Position numbers and translations under genes: made by a program. The notes below the pieces were generated by a model. The model saw only the letters and a program-made list of their open reading frames with translations, did not search any database and had not been told where the DNA came from. This document shows positions 53,403 through 61,957 of a stretch of DNA of 64,000 nt, one piece after another. Position 1 is the first letter of the stretch; the number at the start of each line of letters is the position of its first letter. The stretch is from DASQDN01 sp963833675 (lineage in GTDB: Bacteria; Acidobacteriota; Terriglobia; Bryobacterales; Bryobacteraceae): positions 186,001-250,000 of the forward strand of contig CAWHYW010000032.1 of assembly GCA_963833675.1 (NCBI GenBank). The letters are read 5' to 3'.

Positions 53403-53633
53403 TTAGCTGGATTTACGAGTGCCGTGCTGGAATGGTTCCCAGTCTGCCTCGCGATCATTGGGCTGATGTGGATGACTATCTTCGCGCTCCAGTTCGCGCC
53501 GGCCCTCATCTGTCGCAAGCTTCGCTGCACGGCACTCGACGGCATGAGCCCGCAACTCTTCGGGATCATTGAAATATCGGCCGCAAGCATTGCAACGAAA
53601 GCGGTTTGTCTCCGGACTCGCAGGTGTTGGCAT
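53403..53633 (-). CDS. Small C2HC-type zinc-finger protein
   Basis: The 76-residue product contains FRCNACGRYFNDPEELRAHA followed by VEC, a C-x2-C-x12-H-x4-C arrangement close to a classical C2H2 finger with Cys as last ligand. The remaining 40 residues are charged and probably disordered (REDSHPHQPNDREADWEPFQ). Small proteins with one such finger occur in Acidobacteriota but have no known role. It starts at ATG 53633 and ends 8 bases before the DUF4112 start on the same strand, so the two may be co-transcribed. Confidence 0.7.
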   Translation of the reverse strand: MPTPASPETNRFRCNACGRYFNDPEELRAHAVECRAAKLATDEGRRELEREDSHPHQPNDREADWEPFQHGTRKSS

Positions 53634-53688
53634 CGAACATCTCCTGAAGAATGGATGCGAACCTGTTGGAGACGTTACACTGCCGTGG

Positions 53689-54456
53689 TTATAGCTTCAA
53701 CAATGACCGCAAGCGCTTGGTTTGCACCCGACTGACCGGAATTTCCGTGTGCTTCTTATCGTCCATCCGAATCTGGTAACTGGATTTAAACCACGGGATC
53801 ACTTCCCGAATTCGGTTGATATTCACCAGATAGGAACGGTGGACACGCCAGAAAGTATCCGGGTCGAGGTTCGACTGCAATTCCTCGATCGTTTTATAAT
53901 TCGACTCGCCCTCCAGCGAGGAGGTGACGATCGTGATTACTCCCTCATCGATTGTCGCGTAAACGATATCGTTGGCGTCGACAATAAAGCTCCGGCCGGA
54001 GCTCTTTACCAGGATCTTAGTCCGTTCTTTCGATTTTGGCGTTAGCTGGACGGGTTCTACGGAACGATGTTCGCCGAAGAGGCGCTGCGCGCGCTGAATC
54101 GTTTCATCCAACCGCAACTTTTCGACCGGTTTCAACAAATAATCGAGCGCCTCCACACGGAACGCCTCGAGCGCATAGTGGTCGAATGCCGTGACCAGGA
54201 CGAAGTGCGGCAGATCCTCCGATTTCTCGCGCAGGGTTCGAATAACACCCATGCCGTCGAGCCCGGGCATTTGCACGTCGAGAAACACCAGATCCGGCTC
54301 GAGTTTTTCGATGAGGTCCACGGCTTGGAGCCCGTTTTCGGCCGAACCAACTACATCAACTTCGGGATAGTCTCTTAGAAGAAATCGCAGTTCTTCGAGC
54401 GCAAGTTTCTCGTCATCGACGACGACCGTAGTGATGCTCGTCGCGCGTGTTGGCAT
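53689..54456 (-). CDS. LytTR-type response regulator
   Basis: The 255-residue protein has an N-terminal receiver (TTVVVDDEKLALEELRFLL; phospho-acceptor Asp60 in LVFLDVQMPGLDG; VTAFDHYALEAFRVEALDYL; Lys in LLKPVEK) and a C-terminal LytTR DNA-binding domain (ILVKSSGRSFIVDANDIVYA, TFWRVHRSYLVNINRIREVI). Signal relay from a LytS/AgrC-like histidine kinase is expected, but no kinase gene is in the window, so it appears as an orphan. LytTR proteins bind paired 9-bp direct repeats; none was recognised nearby. Divergent from the inositol-phosphate synthase gene. Confidence 0.95.
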   Translation of the reverse strand: MPTRATSITTVVVDDEKLALEELRFLLRDYPEVDVVGSAENGLQAVDLIEKLEPDLVFLDVQMPGLDGMGVIRTLREKSEDLPHFVLVTAFDHYALEAFRVEALDYLLKPVEKLRLDETIQRAQRLFGEHRSVEPVQLTPKSKERTKILVKSSGRSFIVDANDIVYATIDEGVITIVTSSLEGESNYKTIEELQSNLDPDTFWRVHRSYLVNINRIREVIPWFKSSYQIRMDDKKHTEIPVSRVQTKRLRSLLKL

Positions 54457-54529
54457 GAAGTGTTAGTATAGCATTCAGGCAATTTTTACACGTTCCAGAA
54501 CTGTCCTAAACAGAAGGAGTTATTAAGCT

Positions 54530-55849
54530 TTGCCAACAACTGAAAATGTCCGAATCGCGCCTGCCGAAGGAAAACTCGGCATCCTGATTCCAGGAATCGG
54601 CGCGGTATCGACGACTTTCATGGCCGGTGTTGAGGCCGTGAAACGAGGGTTGGCCCAACCCGTAGGTTCGCTTACGCAACTTTCAACGATACGGCTTGGG
54701 AAACGAACGGACGGCCGCTCACCTTACATCCGTGATTTCGTACCGCTCGCGAATCTCAGCGATCTGGTATTCGGTGGCTGGGATATCTATGAAGACTCGG
54801 CATACGAGGCGGCGGTGCACGCAAAGGTTCTGGAGAAAGACCTCCTGAATCAGGTGAAGGAGCCGCTGGATTCGCTGAAACCTATGCCGGCGGTATTTGA
54901 CCCCGCATATGTGAAACGGCTCAATGGAGCCCATGTCAAGCAGGCGCCAAATAACAAAGATAAGGCGCGCATGCTGATGGACGACATCGCGCGGTTCAAG
55001 AAGGAAAACGGGTGCGATCGCCTTGTGATGATCTGGTGCGGGTCGACGGAAGTGCACCATAAGCCCGCCGAATGCCACCAGACAATGGAGGCGTTCGAAG
55101 AGGGTCTTTGCAAGAACGACCCGAATATTGCGCCGAGTCAGGTTTACGCCTACGCCGCCTTGCAATCCGGTGTGCCGTTTGCCAACGGCGCCCCCAACAT
55201 GACGACCGATGTTCCCGCGCTTCTGGATCTTGCTAGAGATAAAAACGTTCCAATCTGCGGGAAGGATTTCAAAACCGGCCAGACTTTCATGAAGACTCTG
55301 ATCGCGCCGGGACTCAAGGCGCGGATGCTGGGAGTGAGCGGCTGGTTCTCCACCAATATTCTGGGAAATCGGGACGGTGAAGTTCTCGACGACCCGGATG
55401 CGTTCAAAACAAAAGAGGAGACCAAACTCTCCGTCTTACACGACATTCTTCAACCGGATCTGTATCCGGCGCTGTACAAAGACCTCTATCATTGCGTTCG
55501 CATCAACTATTACCCGCCTCGCGGCGACGCGAAGGAAGGCTGGGATAACATAGACATCTTCGGGTGGCTCGGCTATCCGATGCAGATCAAAATCGATTTT
55601 CTGTGCCGGGATTCGATACTCGCCGCGCCGATCGTTTTGGATCTGGTGTTATTCCTAGACCTCGCGCAGCGCGCGGGAATGCGTGGAATTCAGGAATGGC
55701 TATCGTTCTACTTCAAAGCGCCGATGACTGCCCCGGGACTCTATCCCGAGCACGACATCTTTATACAACTGATGAAGCTGAAGAATACGCTTCGATGGAT
55801 GCGCGGAGAAGACCTGATTACGCATCTGGGACTCGAGTATTACGACTAG
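54530..55849 (+). CDS. ino1: Inositol-3-phosphate synthase
   Basis: TTG 54530 with AAGGAG 14-19 bases upstream gives a 439-residue protein starting MPTTENVRIAPAEGKLGILI. The Rossmann motif PGIGAVSTTFMAGVEAVKRG, the internal text LVMIWCGSTEVHHKPAECHQ, GKDFKTGQTFMKTLIAPGLK and the catalytic-domain block GWFSTNILGNRDGEVLDDPD match myo-inositol-1-phosphate synthase. It converts glucose-6-phosphate to inositol-3-phosphate with NAD recycling, the first step to inositol lipids and solutes. The next gene, an epimerase, starts 31 bases downstream. Intact and of normal length. Confidence 0.94.
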   Translation: MPTTENVRIAPAEGKLGILIPGIGAVSTTFMAGVEAVKRGLAQPVGSLTQLSTIRLGKRTDGRSPYIRDFVPLANLSDLVFGGWDIYEDSAYEAAVHAKVLEKDLLNQVKEPLDSLKPMPAVFDPAYVKRLNGAHVKQAPNNKDKARMLMDDIARFKKENGCDRLVMIWCGSTEVHHKPAECHQTMEAFEEGLCKNDPNIAPSQVYAYAALQSGVPFANGAPNMTTDVPALLDLARDKNVPICGKDFKTGQTFMKTLIAPGLKARMLGVSGWFSTNILGNRDGEVLDDPDAFKTKEETKLSVLHDILQPDLYPALYKDLYHCVRINYYPPRGDAKEGWDNIDIFGWLGYPMQIKIDFLCRDSILAAPIVLDLVLFLDLAQRAGMRGIQEWLSFYFKAPMTAPGLYPEHDIFIQLMKLKNTLRWMRGEDLITHLGLEYYD

Positions 55850-55880
55850 GCGAAGCCGCAGTCTGCTCGTCTAAACCGCG

Positions 55881-56876
55881 ATGAAGGTTCTGGTCATAGG
55901 TGGTACGCTTTTCATCGGCCGTAGTCTGGTGGCCTCGCTCCTTAAATCCGAGCACGAGGTCACCATACTTCATCGCAAACCCGGTCATGACCTGGGAAAG
56001 CGTGTTCGGGAAATCATAGCGGACCGCAACGACACTCCGTCGTTGCAATCTGCATTGACCGGCCACAAGTTCGATGTCGTTTACGATAACGTCTACGACT
56101 GGCGTCGGGGTACGACCGCTGCTCAGGTAGAGGCGACGGCTCGAGCTTGTGGGGATCGGTTGCAGCGTTACATCTTTATGTCGAGCGTGGCAGCCTATGG
56201 TGACGGGCTCAATCACCACGAAGGTGATGCCTTGGCTCCGGACAACCATCCGGACGCTTATGTACGCAACAAAGCGATGAGCGAGCGGGCCCTGTTCCGG
56301 ATGCATCAGCGCAACGGATTCCCGGCCGTCACGCTTCGTCCCCCGTATGTGTACGGTCCTGAGAATCCGTATTATCGTGAGGCCTTCTTTTGGGACCGGC
56401 TGCGGGACAATCGCCCGCTGATCATGCCGGGCGATGGCCGCAGGCTGATGCAGTTCGTCTACGTCAAGGATTTGATCTGGGCCGCGTTGCGGGCGGCGGA
56501 AGATCCCCATGCAGTCGGTCACGCGTTCAATGTGGCCAATCTGAAACCGGTTACGCAGTTCGATCTTGTGCACCTGCTCGCCGAAGTCGCAGGGAAACCT
56601 TGTCAGGTTGTGCGAATCCCGAGGCCGAAGATCCTACAGCTTGGCGGCCATCCGATGGGACCGAATCTCTATTTCGGCATGTATTTCGACATGCCCGCGA
56701 TTACACAGGTAGTTAACAAGGCCCAGCGAGTGCTGAAATTCCAACCTACCGATTTTAAGGAGGGTCTGAAGGAAACGTACAAGTGGTACGTCCGCCATCA
56801 TCAGAAGGATGCGTCCAACTACGCCTTTGAAGACAAAGTCATCGCGAACGCGCCTGCGTATATACCGGAGGAGTAG
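55881..56876 (+). CDS. NAD-dependent epimerase/dehydratase (extended SDR)
   Basis: The 331-residue protein begins MKVLVIGGTLFIGRSLVASL, with the GGTxFIG variant of the GxxGxxG motif. Further signatures are YIFMSSVAAYGDG, PDAYVRNKAMSERALF (a Tyr-x3-Lys pair is represented by YVRNK) and LRPPYVYGPENPYYREAFFW. This subgroup resembles CSP41/mRNA-binding-type SDR proteins and sugar-nucleotide epimerases. The typical YxxxK catalytic pair is shifted or altered (Y-V-R-N-K), which fits an atypical subgroup. It probably shares a transcript with the inositol-phosphate synthase; a joint pathway is possible but unproven. Confidence 0.88.
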   Translation: MKVLVIGGTLFIGRSLVASLLKSEHEVTILHRKPGHDLGKRVREIIADRNDTPSLQSALTGHKFDVVYDNVYDWRRGTTAAQVEATARACGDRLQRYIFMSSVAAYGDGLNHHEGDALAPDNHPDAYVRNKAMSERALFRMHQRNGFPAVTLRPPYVYGPENPYYREAFFWDRLRDNRPLIMPGDGRRLMQFVYVKDLIWAALRAAEDPHAVGHAFNVANLKPVTQFDLVHLLAEVAGKPCQVVRIPRPKILQLGGHPMGPNLYFGMYFDMPAITQVVNKAQRVLKFQPTDFKEGLKETYKWYVRHHQKDASNYAFEDKVIANAPAYIPEE

Positions 56877-57016
56877 CAAGTGAGGCGGATTGACTCACTT
56901 GTGAGGCGATAGCGTACTTCGTCGTGCGAACGCAAATTTCACCCATTAATGTAACCGCTACCGGGGTAGAGTTCCCGCAGCCGTACAACGTATTGAAAAC
57001 ATTACCGTAATCATTT

Positions 57017-57043
57017 GGAACCGGACTTGCAAATCTTCTCGTC
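57017..57043 (+). promoter_or_regulatory. Possible ECF-type promoter upstream of the Lys-rich peptide gene
   Basis: GGAACC (57017-57022), a 17-base spacer and CGTC (57040-57043) match the general ECF pattern GGAAC-N16-18-CGTC. The expected start would fall within 10 bases of ATG 57055, overlapping the GAGGAG at 57045-57050. That makes function doubtful unless initiation is atypical. Confidence 0.3.
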
Positions 57044-57054
57044 CGAGGAGAACC

Positions 57055-57288
57055 ATGAGAAGAATTCAGTCCTTAGTACTTGGTGTTGTACTTGCTCTTA
57101 CAGGAACAACTGCCGTCTTCGCCCAGGAGAAATCCGCTGGCGAGGATTTGAAAGACGCGGGTAAGGCTACAGGTAAAGCAGCAAAGAAGACCGGCAAAGA
57201 GGTCAAGAAGGGTACAAAGAAGGCTGTCAATAAGACGGCTGGGGCGGCGGAAAAAGGCGCCGACAAGGTGAAGGACGCAACGCAGTAG
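57055..57288 (+). CDS. Small secreted Lys/Ala-rich protein
   Basis: GAGGAG 5 bases before ATG 57055 supports the start. The 77-residue product has a signal peptide (MRRIQSLVLGVVLALTGTTA, cleavage near VFA-QEK) and a mature part of 52 residues made of loose K-x2-G-K repeats: DAGKATGKAAKKTGKEVKKG and TKKAVNKTAGAAEKGADKVK. It is highly basic, alanine-rich and likely helical or disordered, like LEA or histone-H1-tail sequences. A role in envelope or polyanion binding is speculation. A strong terminator follows, so it is a single-gene unit. Confidence 0.75.
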   Translation: MRRIQSLVLGVVLALTGTTAVFAQEKSAGEDLKDAGKATGKAAKKTGKEVKKGTKKAVNKTAGAAEKGADKVKDATQ

Positions 57289-57311
57289 AGCCTTCACAGA
57301 ACTCCCTTCTC

Positions 57312-57343
57312 AAAACGCCGGTCCGGGTTGGGCCGGCGTTTTT
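57312..57343 (+). terminator. Rho-independent terminator after the Lys-rich peptide gene
   Basis: AAAACGCCGG (57312-57321) pairs with CCGGCGTTTT (57333-57342). Extending through TCC/GGG (one T-G wobble) gives a 13-bp stem with a five-base loop. The stem runs into TTTTT on the plus strand. Confidence 0.85.
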
Positions 57344-57389
57344 GCGTTTACAGACCATTCGTCGGTGCGCTGACGGCCTTTTGAGATTT

Positions 57390-60300
57390 ATGGTTCGCTT
57401 TGGGAGATCAGATTTGAAATTCGCATCCAGAATCAATCGATCGGCGTGGCTATTGCTTACGCTGATTCTGACCTACGTCGGCGCCGCCTACGCGCAGCTG
57501 CCGGCGAACGTAAATGTGAACAGCAGGCGCTATATCTTTGCGTATCAAATGGGCACGAATGTCGCCCCGCAAGGACAGACGCTACAGGTAATTTCGGAAA
57601 CGCCGAAGAACTTTACTGTCTCCACTCAACTGGTGACTCCAAGCAACGTTCCGAATTGGATCACAGTCAATGGAGCATCTTCTACGAGTGGCGCCACCGG
57701 CCAGCCGAGCTCGTTCGTCACGGTCGGAGCCAGTCCTGCTAGTTTAGGTGTCGGTCTCTATCAGGGAGTGATTCGGGTAACGCTTGATGGCGTGGCTCCG
57801 ATCGACATCGATGTCTTTCTCCGGGTGAGTAACTCACCTCAAGTTGCTCTGAATGTGCCATCAGTCAATATTGCGGGCACGGCTGGAAGCCAGGTTTCGG
57901 TGTTGCTTCCGGTGAGCAGTACTACGACTCCAGTCCCTTATGTCGCGACCATATCGCAGTATTATGGCGCTTCCGGATGGCTCACGGTCACCCCGGCTTC
58001 GGGAACGACCGGTACGGCAGGCGGCACTGCGACCCAGGTGACTCTCACGGCCAATCTGGCTGCTGTTCCTTCAGGACTACACTACGCAGTCGTGAATTTC
58101 CGAGCGATGGGAGCGGATATTGGCGATGTGACGCTCCCGGTGATTCTGACTGTGACGCAGACGAGCCAAGTCAGTGCGAATCCGACGTCGTTGAACTTCG
58201 CCTTCCAGGCGGGCAATCTCGCTGCGACGACAAACAACAAAGTCATCAACATCACAGCCTCTCCGAGCGCCAATCTTTCATACACGGCGACGGTGTCCGG
58301 TGATTCTCGGATTACTGTGGCGAAATCCGCTTCAGGTCCCGGGGCAACCGTGCAGTCGGGGACCACGCCAGAGAATTTGTACGTCTTGGTCAATCCGGTC
58401 GGGATTGCGGCAGGGACGAGTGTCGACGGCATGGTGACGATCACCACAGCCAATAATTCGGTCCCGGTGCCGGTTCATGTGACGGTCACGAATTCGCCGT
58501 TACTTGTTCCGAGCACGGAGAGTATCAGCTTCAACTACAGCCTCGGAGGTACCGCACCACCTGCCCAGACGATTTCGCTGACTTCCACCACGGGTACCCT
58601 GAATTACAACATCGCTGAAGCAGAAGTGACAGGAGGGGATTGGCTCACCGTCACTTCTACAAATACGGCGACTCCGGGCAATCTGTCTGTGAGTGTCAAT
58701 CAGACTCGCCTGACCCAGTTAGCTGCGGGTACCTATACGGCCAACATCACTGTGGCCAGCCTGGGAGCCGGGAATAGCCCGCTCACATTACCTGTCACAC
58801 TAACGATCAGCGGTACCGCTTCTCTTCTCAACGTAACCACCAGCAGTGGAAACAACACCCTGACGTTTGCCGCCGACCTGAATGGCGCAGTTCCCGGTAC
58901 GCAGACCGTGACGGTATCCAGCACGGATAATACGAACCAGGCCTTCACGACTACGCTTGATCCGGCTACCGCCAGCTCATGGTTAGTCCTCAGTCCTCCT
59001 GGTGGCGGTCAGACCGGCACTACAGGTACGTTCTTTACGGTTGGCGTGCTGCCGACTGGGATAACAGCAGCCGGTAAGTACGAAGCCGACATTGTCGTCA
59101 CGCCGCAAGCTGCACCGGGGACGACACCGGTCCCAGTGAAAGTGCACGTGATCTTCAACGTGGGCGGCACGGCTTCGGTGACTGCGACTCCGGACAAAGT
59201 AACTGTCGCGCAGCCCGGTGGCACACCTCCTGCGCCGGTTACGGTTCAAATCAACAGTGGCGTTCAAGGAATTCAGTTCCTCGCGCAGTCTGACAAACCG
59301 TGGGTCACCGTGGCTCCGACGAGCGGCACGTTGCCTGCCTCACTTACCTTAAGCTTCGTTACGACCGGCATGCCGCCGGGGCAATACGATGCCGTAGTCA
59401 CCATCGCTCCAACCGGAGCAACCGCGCTACGCATACCTGTATCGCTCACGATCGGGACTCAGGCTGCATTGACGTTGTCGCAGACTGCGTTCAACGTGAA
59501 TTACGCCCTGGGAGCCACTGCTCCTGCGGATGTGACAGTCGGACTGACCAGTTCGGGTGTCCCGATCACCTTCACTGCGGCCGCCACTTCGACTGGCAAC
59601 TGGCTCTCCGTGACTCCGACTTCCGGAACGACGGGAGCTGCCGGAACGCCGGCTACAAATCTCACGCTCAAAATCGCCCCGGCGGGCCTGACAGCAGGAA
59701 CCTATACCGGCACTGTCGCCGTCACTGGAACTAACTCGACTACTCCGGCGCAGACGGTTACCGTCACGCTTGTGGTCGCTGCGGCGAGCGCGCCGGTGAT
59801 ACGCTCCATCGAGAATGCCGCGCGCAATGAAGCAACATTGCTTGCGCCAGGCATGATCATCGCTATCAAAGGAGCGAACCTTGGTCCGGCCACTGGTGTT
59901 TCCGGCAAGATCACCAACAACGTTCTCGAAACAACTGTATCGGAGGTCCAGGTACTCTTCGATGGAGTTCCAGCGCCCATCCTATACGCCCGGCAGGATC
60001 AGGTAAATGCGATCGCTCCGTATGCCCTGTTTGGCCGGACCTCAACGCGGGTTCAGATCTCCTACCGTAACCTGCGGTCGGATGCTATCGAATATCGGAT
60101 CCTTGACGCCAACCCCGGTATCTTCACACAGGACTCAACGGGTCGCGGTCTTGGTTCGATTCTGAATCAAAACAGCACGGTGAATACCGCCGCGGCTCCC
60201 GCCAAGCGCGGCGAAATCATCTCCATCTACGCCACTGGTGAAGGTCAAGTACGGCCCGCCGGAAGCGATGGCCGGATCACAAGCGGTTCGGTCGATTCGC

Positions 60301-60527
60301 TTCCGCGGCCAATAGGCACAGTCGCGGTCAAACTGAACGGTGTGGCCGTGCCTGCCGCCAACATTACCTACGCCGGGTCCGCTCCGGGCCTCGTGGCCGG
60401 CGCCATGCAGATCAATGTGAGGATTCCAACCAATCTGAACATCACTGCTGCTGCGCAAGTGCCGGTCGAGGTCTCGGTTGATGGAGCTCCTTCACAGCCC
60501 GGAGTGACAGTGGCTGTCATTCCATAG
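57390..60527 (+). CDS. Secreted BACON-like repeat protein with Solibacter-type C-terminal domain (TIGR03437)
   Basis: The start at ATG 57390 avoids the terminator that covers the earlier in-frame codon at 57342. About 1,045 residues: a signal segment (NRSAWLLLTLILTYVGAAYA), then seven or so Ig/BACON-like modules of about 95 residues marked by WLTVTPASGTTGTAGGTA, WLTVTSTNTATPGNLSVSVN, WLVLSPPGGGQTGTTGTFFT and WLSVTPTSGTTGAAGTPATN. The last 230 residues (IRSIENAARNEATLLAPGMI, VLFDGVPAPILYARQDQVNA, YATGEGQVRPAGSDGRI) are the domain known as TIGR03437, strongly expanded in Solibacter. It is an extracellular adhesin- or scaffold-like protein. The window's other long genes of similar style are frameshifted; this one is intact. 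Confidence 0.9.
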   Translation: MVRFGRSDLKFASRINRSAWLLLTLILTYVGAAYAQLPANVNVNSRRYIFAYQMGTNVAPQGQTLQVISETPKNFTVSTQLVTPSNVPNWITVNGASSTSGATGQPSSFVTVGASPASLGVGLYQGVIRVTLDGVAPIDIDVFLRVSNSPQVALNVPSVNIAGTAGSQVSVLLPVSSTTTPVPYVATISQYYGASGWLTVTPASGTTGTAGGTATQVTLTANLAAVPSGLHYAVVNFRAMGADIGDVTLPVILTVTQTSQVSANPTSLNFAFQAGNLAATTNNKVINITASPSANLSYTATVSGDSRITVAKSASGPGATVQSGTTPENLYVLVNPVGIAAGTSVDGMVTITTANNSVPVPVHVTVTNSPLLVPSTESISFNYSLGGTAPPAQTISLTSTTGTLNYNIAEAEVTGGDWLTVTSTNTATPGNLSVSVNQTRLTQLAAGTYTANITVASLGAGNSPLTLPVTLTISGTASLLNVTTSSGNNTLTFAADLNGAVPGTQTVTVSSTDNTNQAFTTTLDPATASSWLVLSPPGGGQTGTTGTFFTVGVLPTGITAAGKYEADIVVTPQAAPGTTPVPVKVHVIFNVGGTASVTATPDKVTVAQPGGTPPAPVTVQINSGVQGIQFLAQSDKPWVTVAPTSGTLPASLTLSFVTTGMPPGQYDAVVTIAPTGATALRIPVSLTIGTQAALTLSQTAFNVNYALGATAPADVTVGLTSSGVPITFTAAATSTGNWLSVTPTSGTTGAAGTPATNLTLKIAPAGLTAGTYTGTVAVTGTNSTTPAQTVTVTLVVAAASAPVIRSIENAARNEATLLAPGMIIAIKGANLGPATGVSGKITNNVLETTVSEVQVLFDGVPAPILYARQDQVNAIAPYALFGRTSTRVQISYRNLRSDAIEYRILDANPGIFTQDSTGRGLGSILNQNSTVNTAAAPAKRGEIISIYATGEGQVRPAGSDGRITSGSVDSLPRPIGTVAVKLNGVAVPAANITYAGSAPGLVAGAMQINVRIPTNLNITAAAQVPVEVSVDGAPSQPGVTVAVIP

Positions 60528-60544
60528 AAGTTGTTGTGGTGACT

Positions 60545-60580
60545 GGAAGCATCGTTCCGCTTTGGCCGGGCGATGCTTCC
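60545..60580 (+). terminator. Intrinsic terminator after the TIGR03437 gene
   Basis: GGAAGCATCG (60545-60554) and CGATGCTTCC (60571-60580) form a 10-bp perfect stem with a 16-base loop, followed by TTTCTTCC on the plus strand. It lies 18 bases after the stop at 60527. Confidence 0.75.
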
Positions 60581-60612
60581 TTTCTTCCTGTTCAGCCCCC
60601 TCCCTCTAGCCT

Positions 60613-61957
60613 CTACTGCTGCCGCTCGAACAATGCGCCCAACGCTTCATTGGCGCGTTCGATGTGCGGCCGGTGCTGCCATTGCCAATAAGAAATTTCC
60701 CGGCTCTGCTGTACGTCTTTCCAGAAATCCTGGGTAAGACGCGCCGCCAACTGCGGATCAAGCACCGCCATGTTGACTTCATCGTTGATCCCAAAGGACC
60801 GGCTGTCGAAATTCGTCGATCCAACCACCGACCATAGACCATCGATGATCAAGAATCTTAGCGTGAATCATCGAGGGTTCGTACTCATAGATCTTGCCGC
60901 CGGCCTGCAGCACATCACCATACAAGCGGCGGCTCGAACTGCGCGTCATCATGTGGTCGTTGTGATGGCCAGGCACGACAATCCGAACATCCAGATGACG
61001 TTCTTTCACAGCCCGTACGAGCTCGTTGCGAGCACTCGCGTCGGGTAGAAAGTAAGGAGTGGTAATGTAGATCGACTTGTTGGCGGAGTTCAGTAGGGTT
61101 TGGAAAAGCACTCTGGCCTTCGTTGAGGTACCGGTCGTGGGAGCGCTGCCGACAACCAGGGCCGGAGTCTTAATCGCCGGCTTCACGTAAGGGAAATACT
61201 CGTAACCGGTCAGGATCTCCCCCGACGACTCCAACCAGTTCTCGGCAAAAACGGATTGCAATCCGGCAGCGCCGTCACCTTCCACGCGTACCATCGTGTC
61301 GCGCCACTGCGGGCTATTCTTTCCCTGGCTCTTGTACCAGTGGTCCGCCCATCCGGCGCCGCCAATAAATCCGATCGAGCCGTCCACGATCAGCAATTCC
61401 CGGTGTGTCCGGTTGTTAATGCGAGGCCAGGTCGTGAATCGGATCGGGTTGTACCATTCCATCTGTCCGCCGGCCTTGGTCATCTCCGTGAATGAATCTT
61501 TCGAGAGGCTCATGGCGCCGATTGCGTCTACGAGCAGATTCACATGGACACCGGCGCGCGCACGTTCCGCCAGCGCCTGCGCAAGACGTGTGGTTACCTC
61601 TCCCTTTTGAACGATGTACGCCTCGAGATTGATGCTCTTCTTGGCGCCTTTAATCGCTGTGAGTTCTGCTTCGTAAAACTGGTCGCCATTCGTGAATACT
61701 TCAGTCTTGCCCGCATCCCGCTCCGGCGACTGGGTGAGAGCTTCAAGCTGTTGGATGAAGTGCTCGCTTTTCAGGTCCTCAGCGGGAGCTTTGGAGATTC
61801 GATAAGGAAGGCCAGGGGCGAACAAGGCGAGAAATAACAGTCCCGACTGGATGACAAGGGCTAGCATCGCCAGCGCAAAGAGCCATTTGGATCTTTGCAG
61901 TTTTCGGATTGAAATAGGCTCGGAGGAACGCCTCCTGTCCAATAGGTGTGCCACCAA
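60613..61957 (-). CDS. Phospholipase D-type synthase (cardiolipin-synthase-like), frameshifted near the second HKD motif
   Basis: The frame starts at TTG 61957 or GTG 61954, just after hisA, with an N-terminal membrane anchor (KWLFALAMLALVIQSGLLFL). The first PLD motif reads THRELLIVDGSIGFIGG, an HxE form in place of HxK. Near 60850 one extra base shifts the frame: the printed frame goes to LDHRWSMVGG, whereas the next frame restores LIIDGLWSVVGSTNFDSRSF. Joined with MIHAK before it, this gives a complete second motif, and the protein ends ANEALGALFERQQ at 60613. PLD enzymes of this type transfer phosphatidyl groups in the membrane. Placement after hisA is probably incidental. Confidence 0.82.

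Noticed and set aside
57342..57389. Upstream in-frame start for the TIGR03437 protein
   Set aside because: The codon lies in the T-tract of the preceding terminator and would precede the signal segment by 50 residues.
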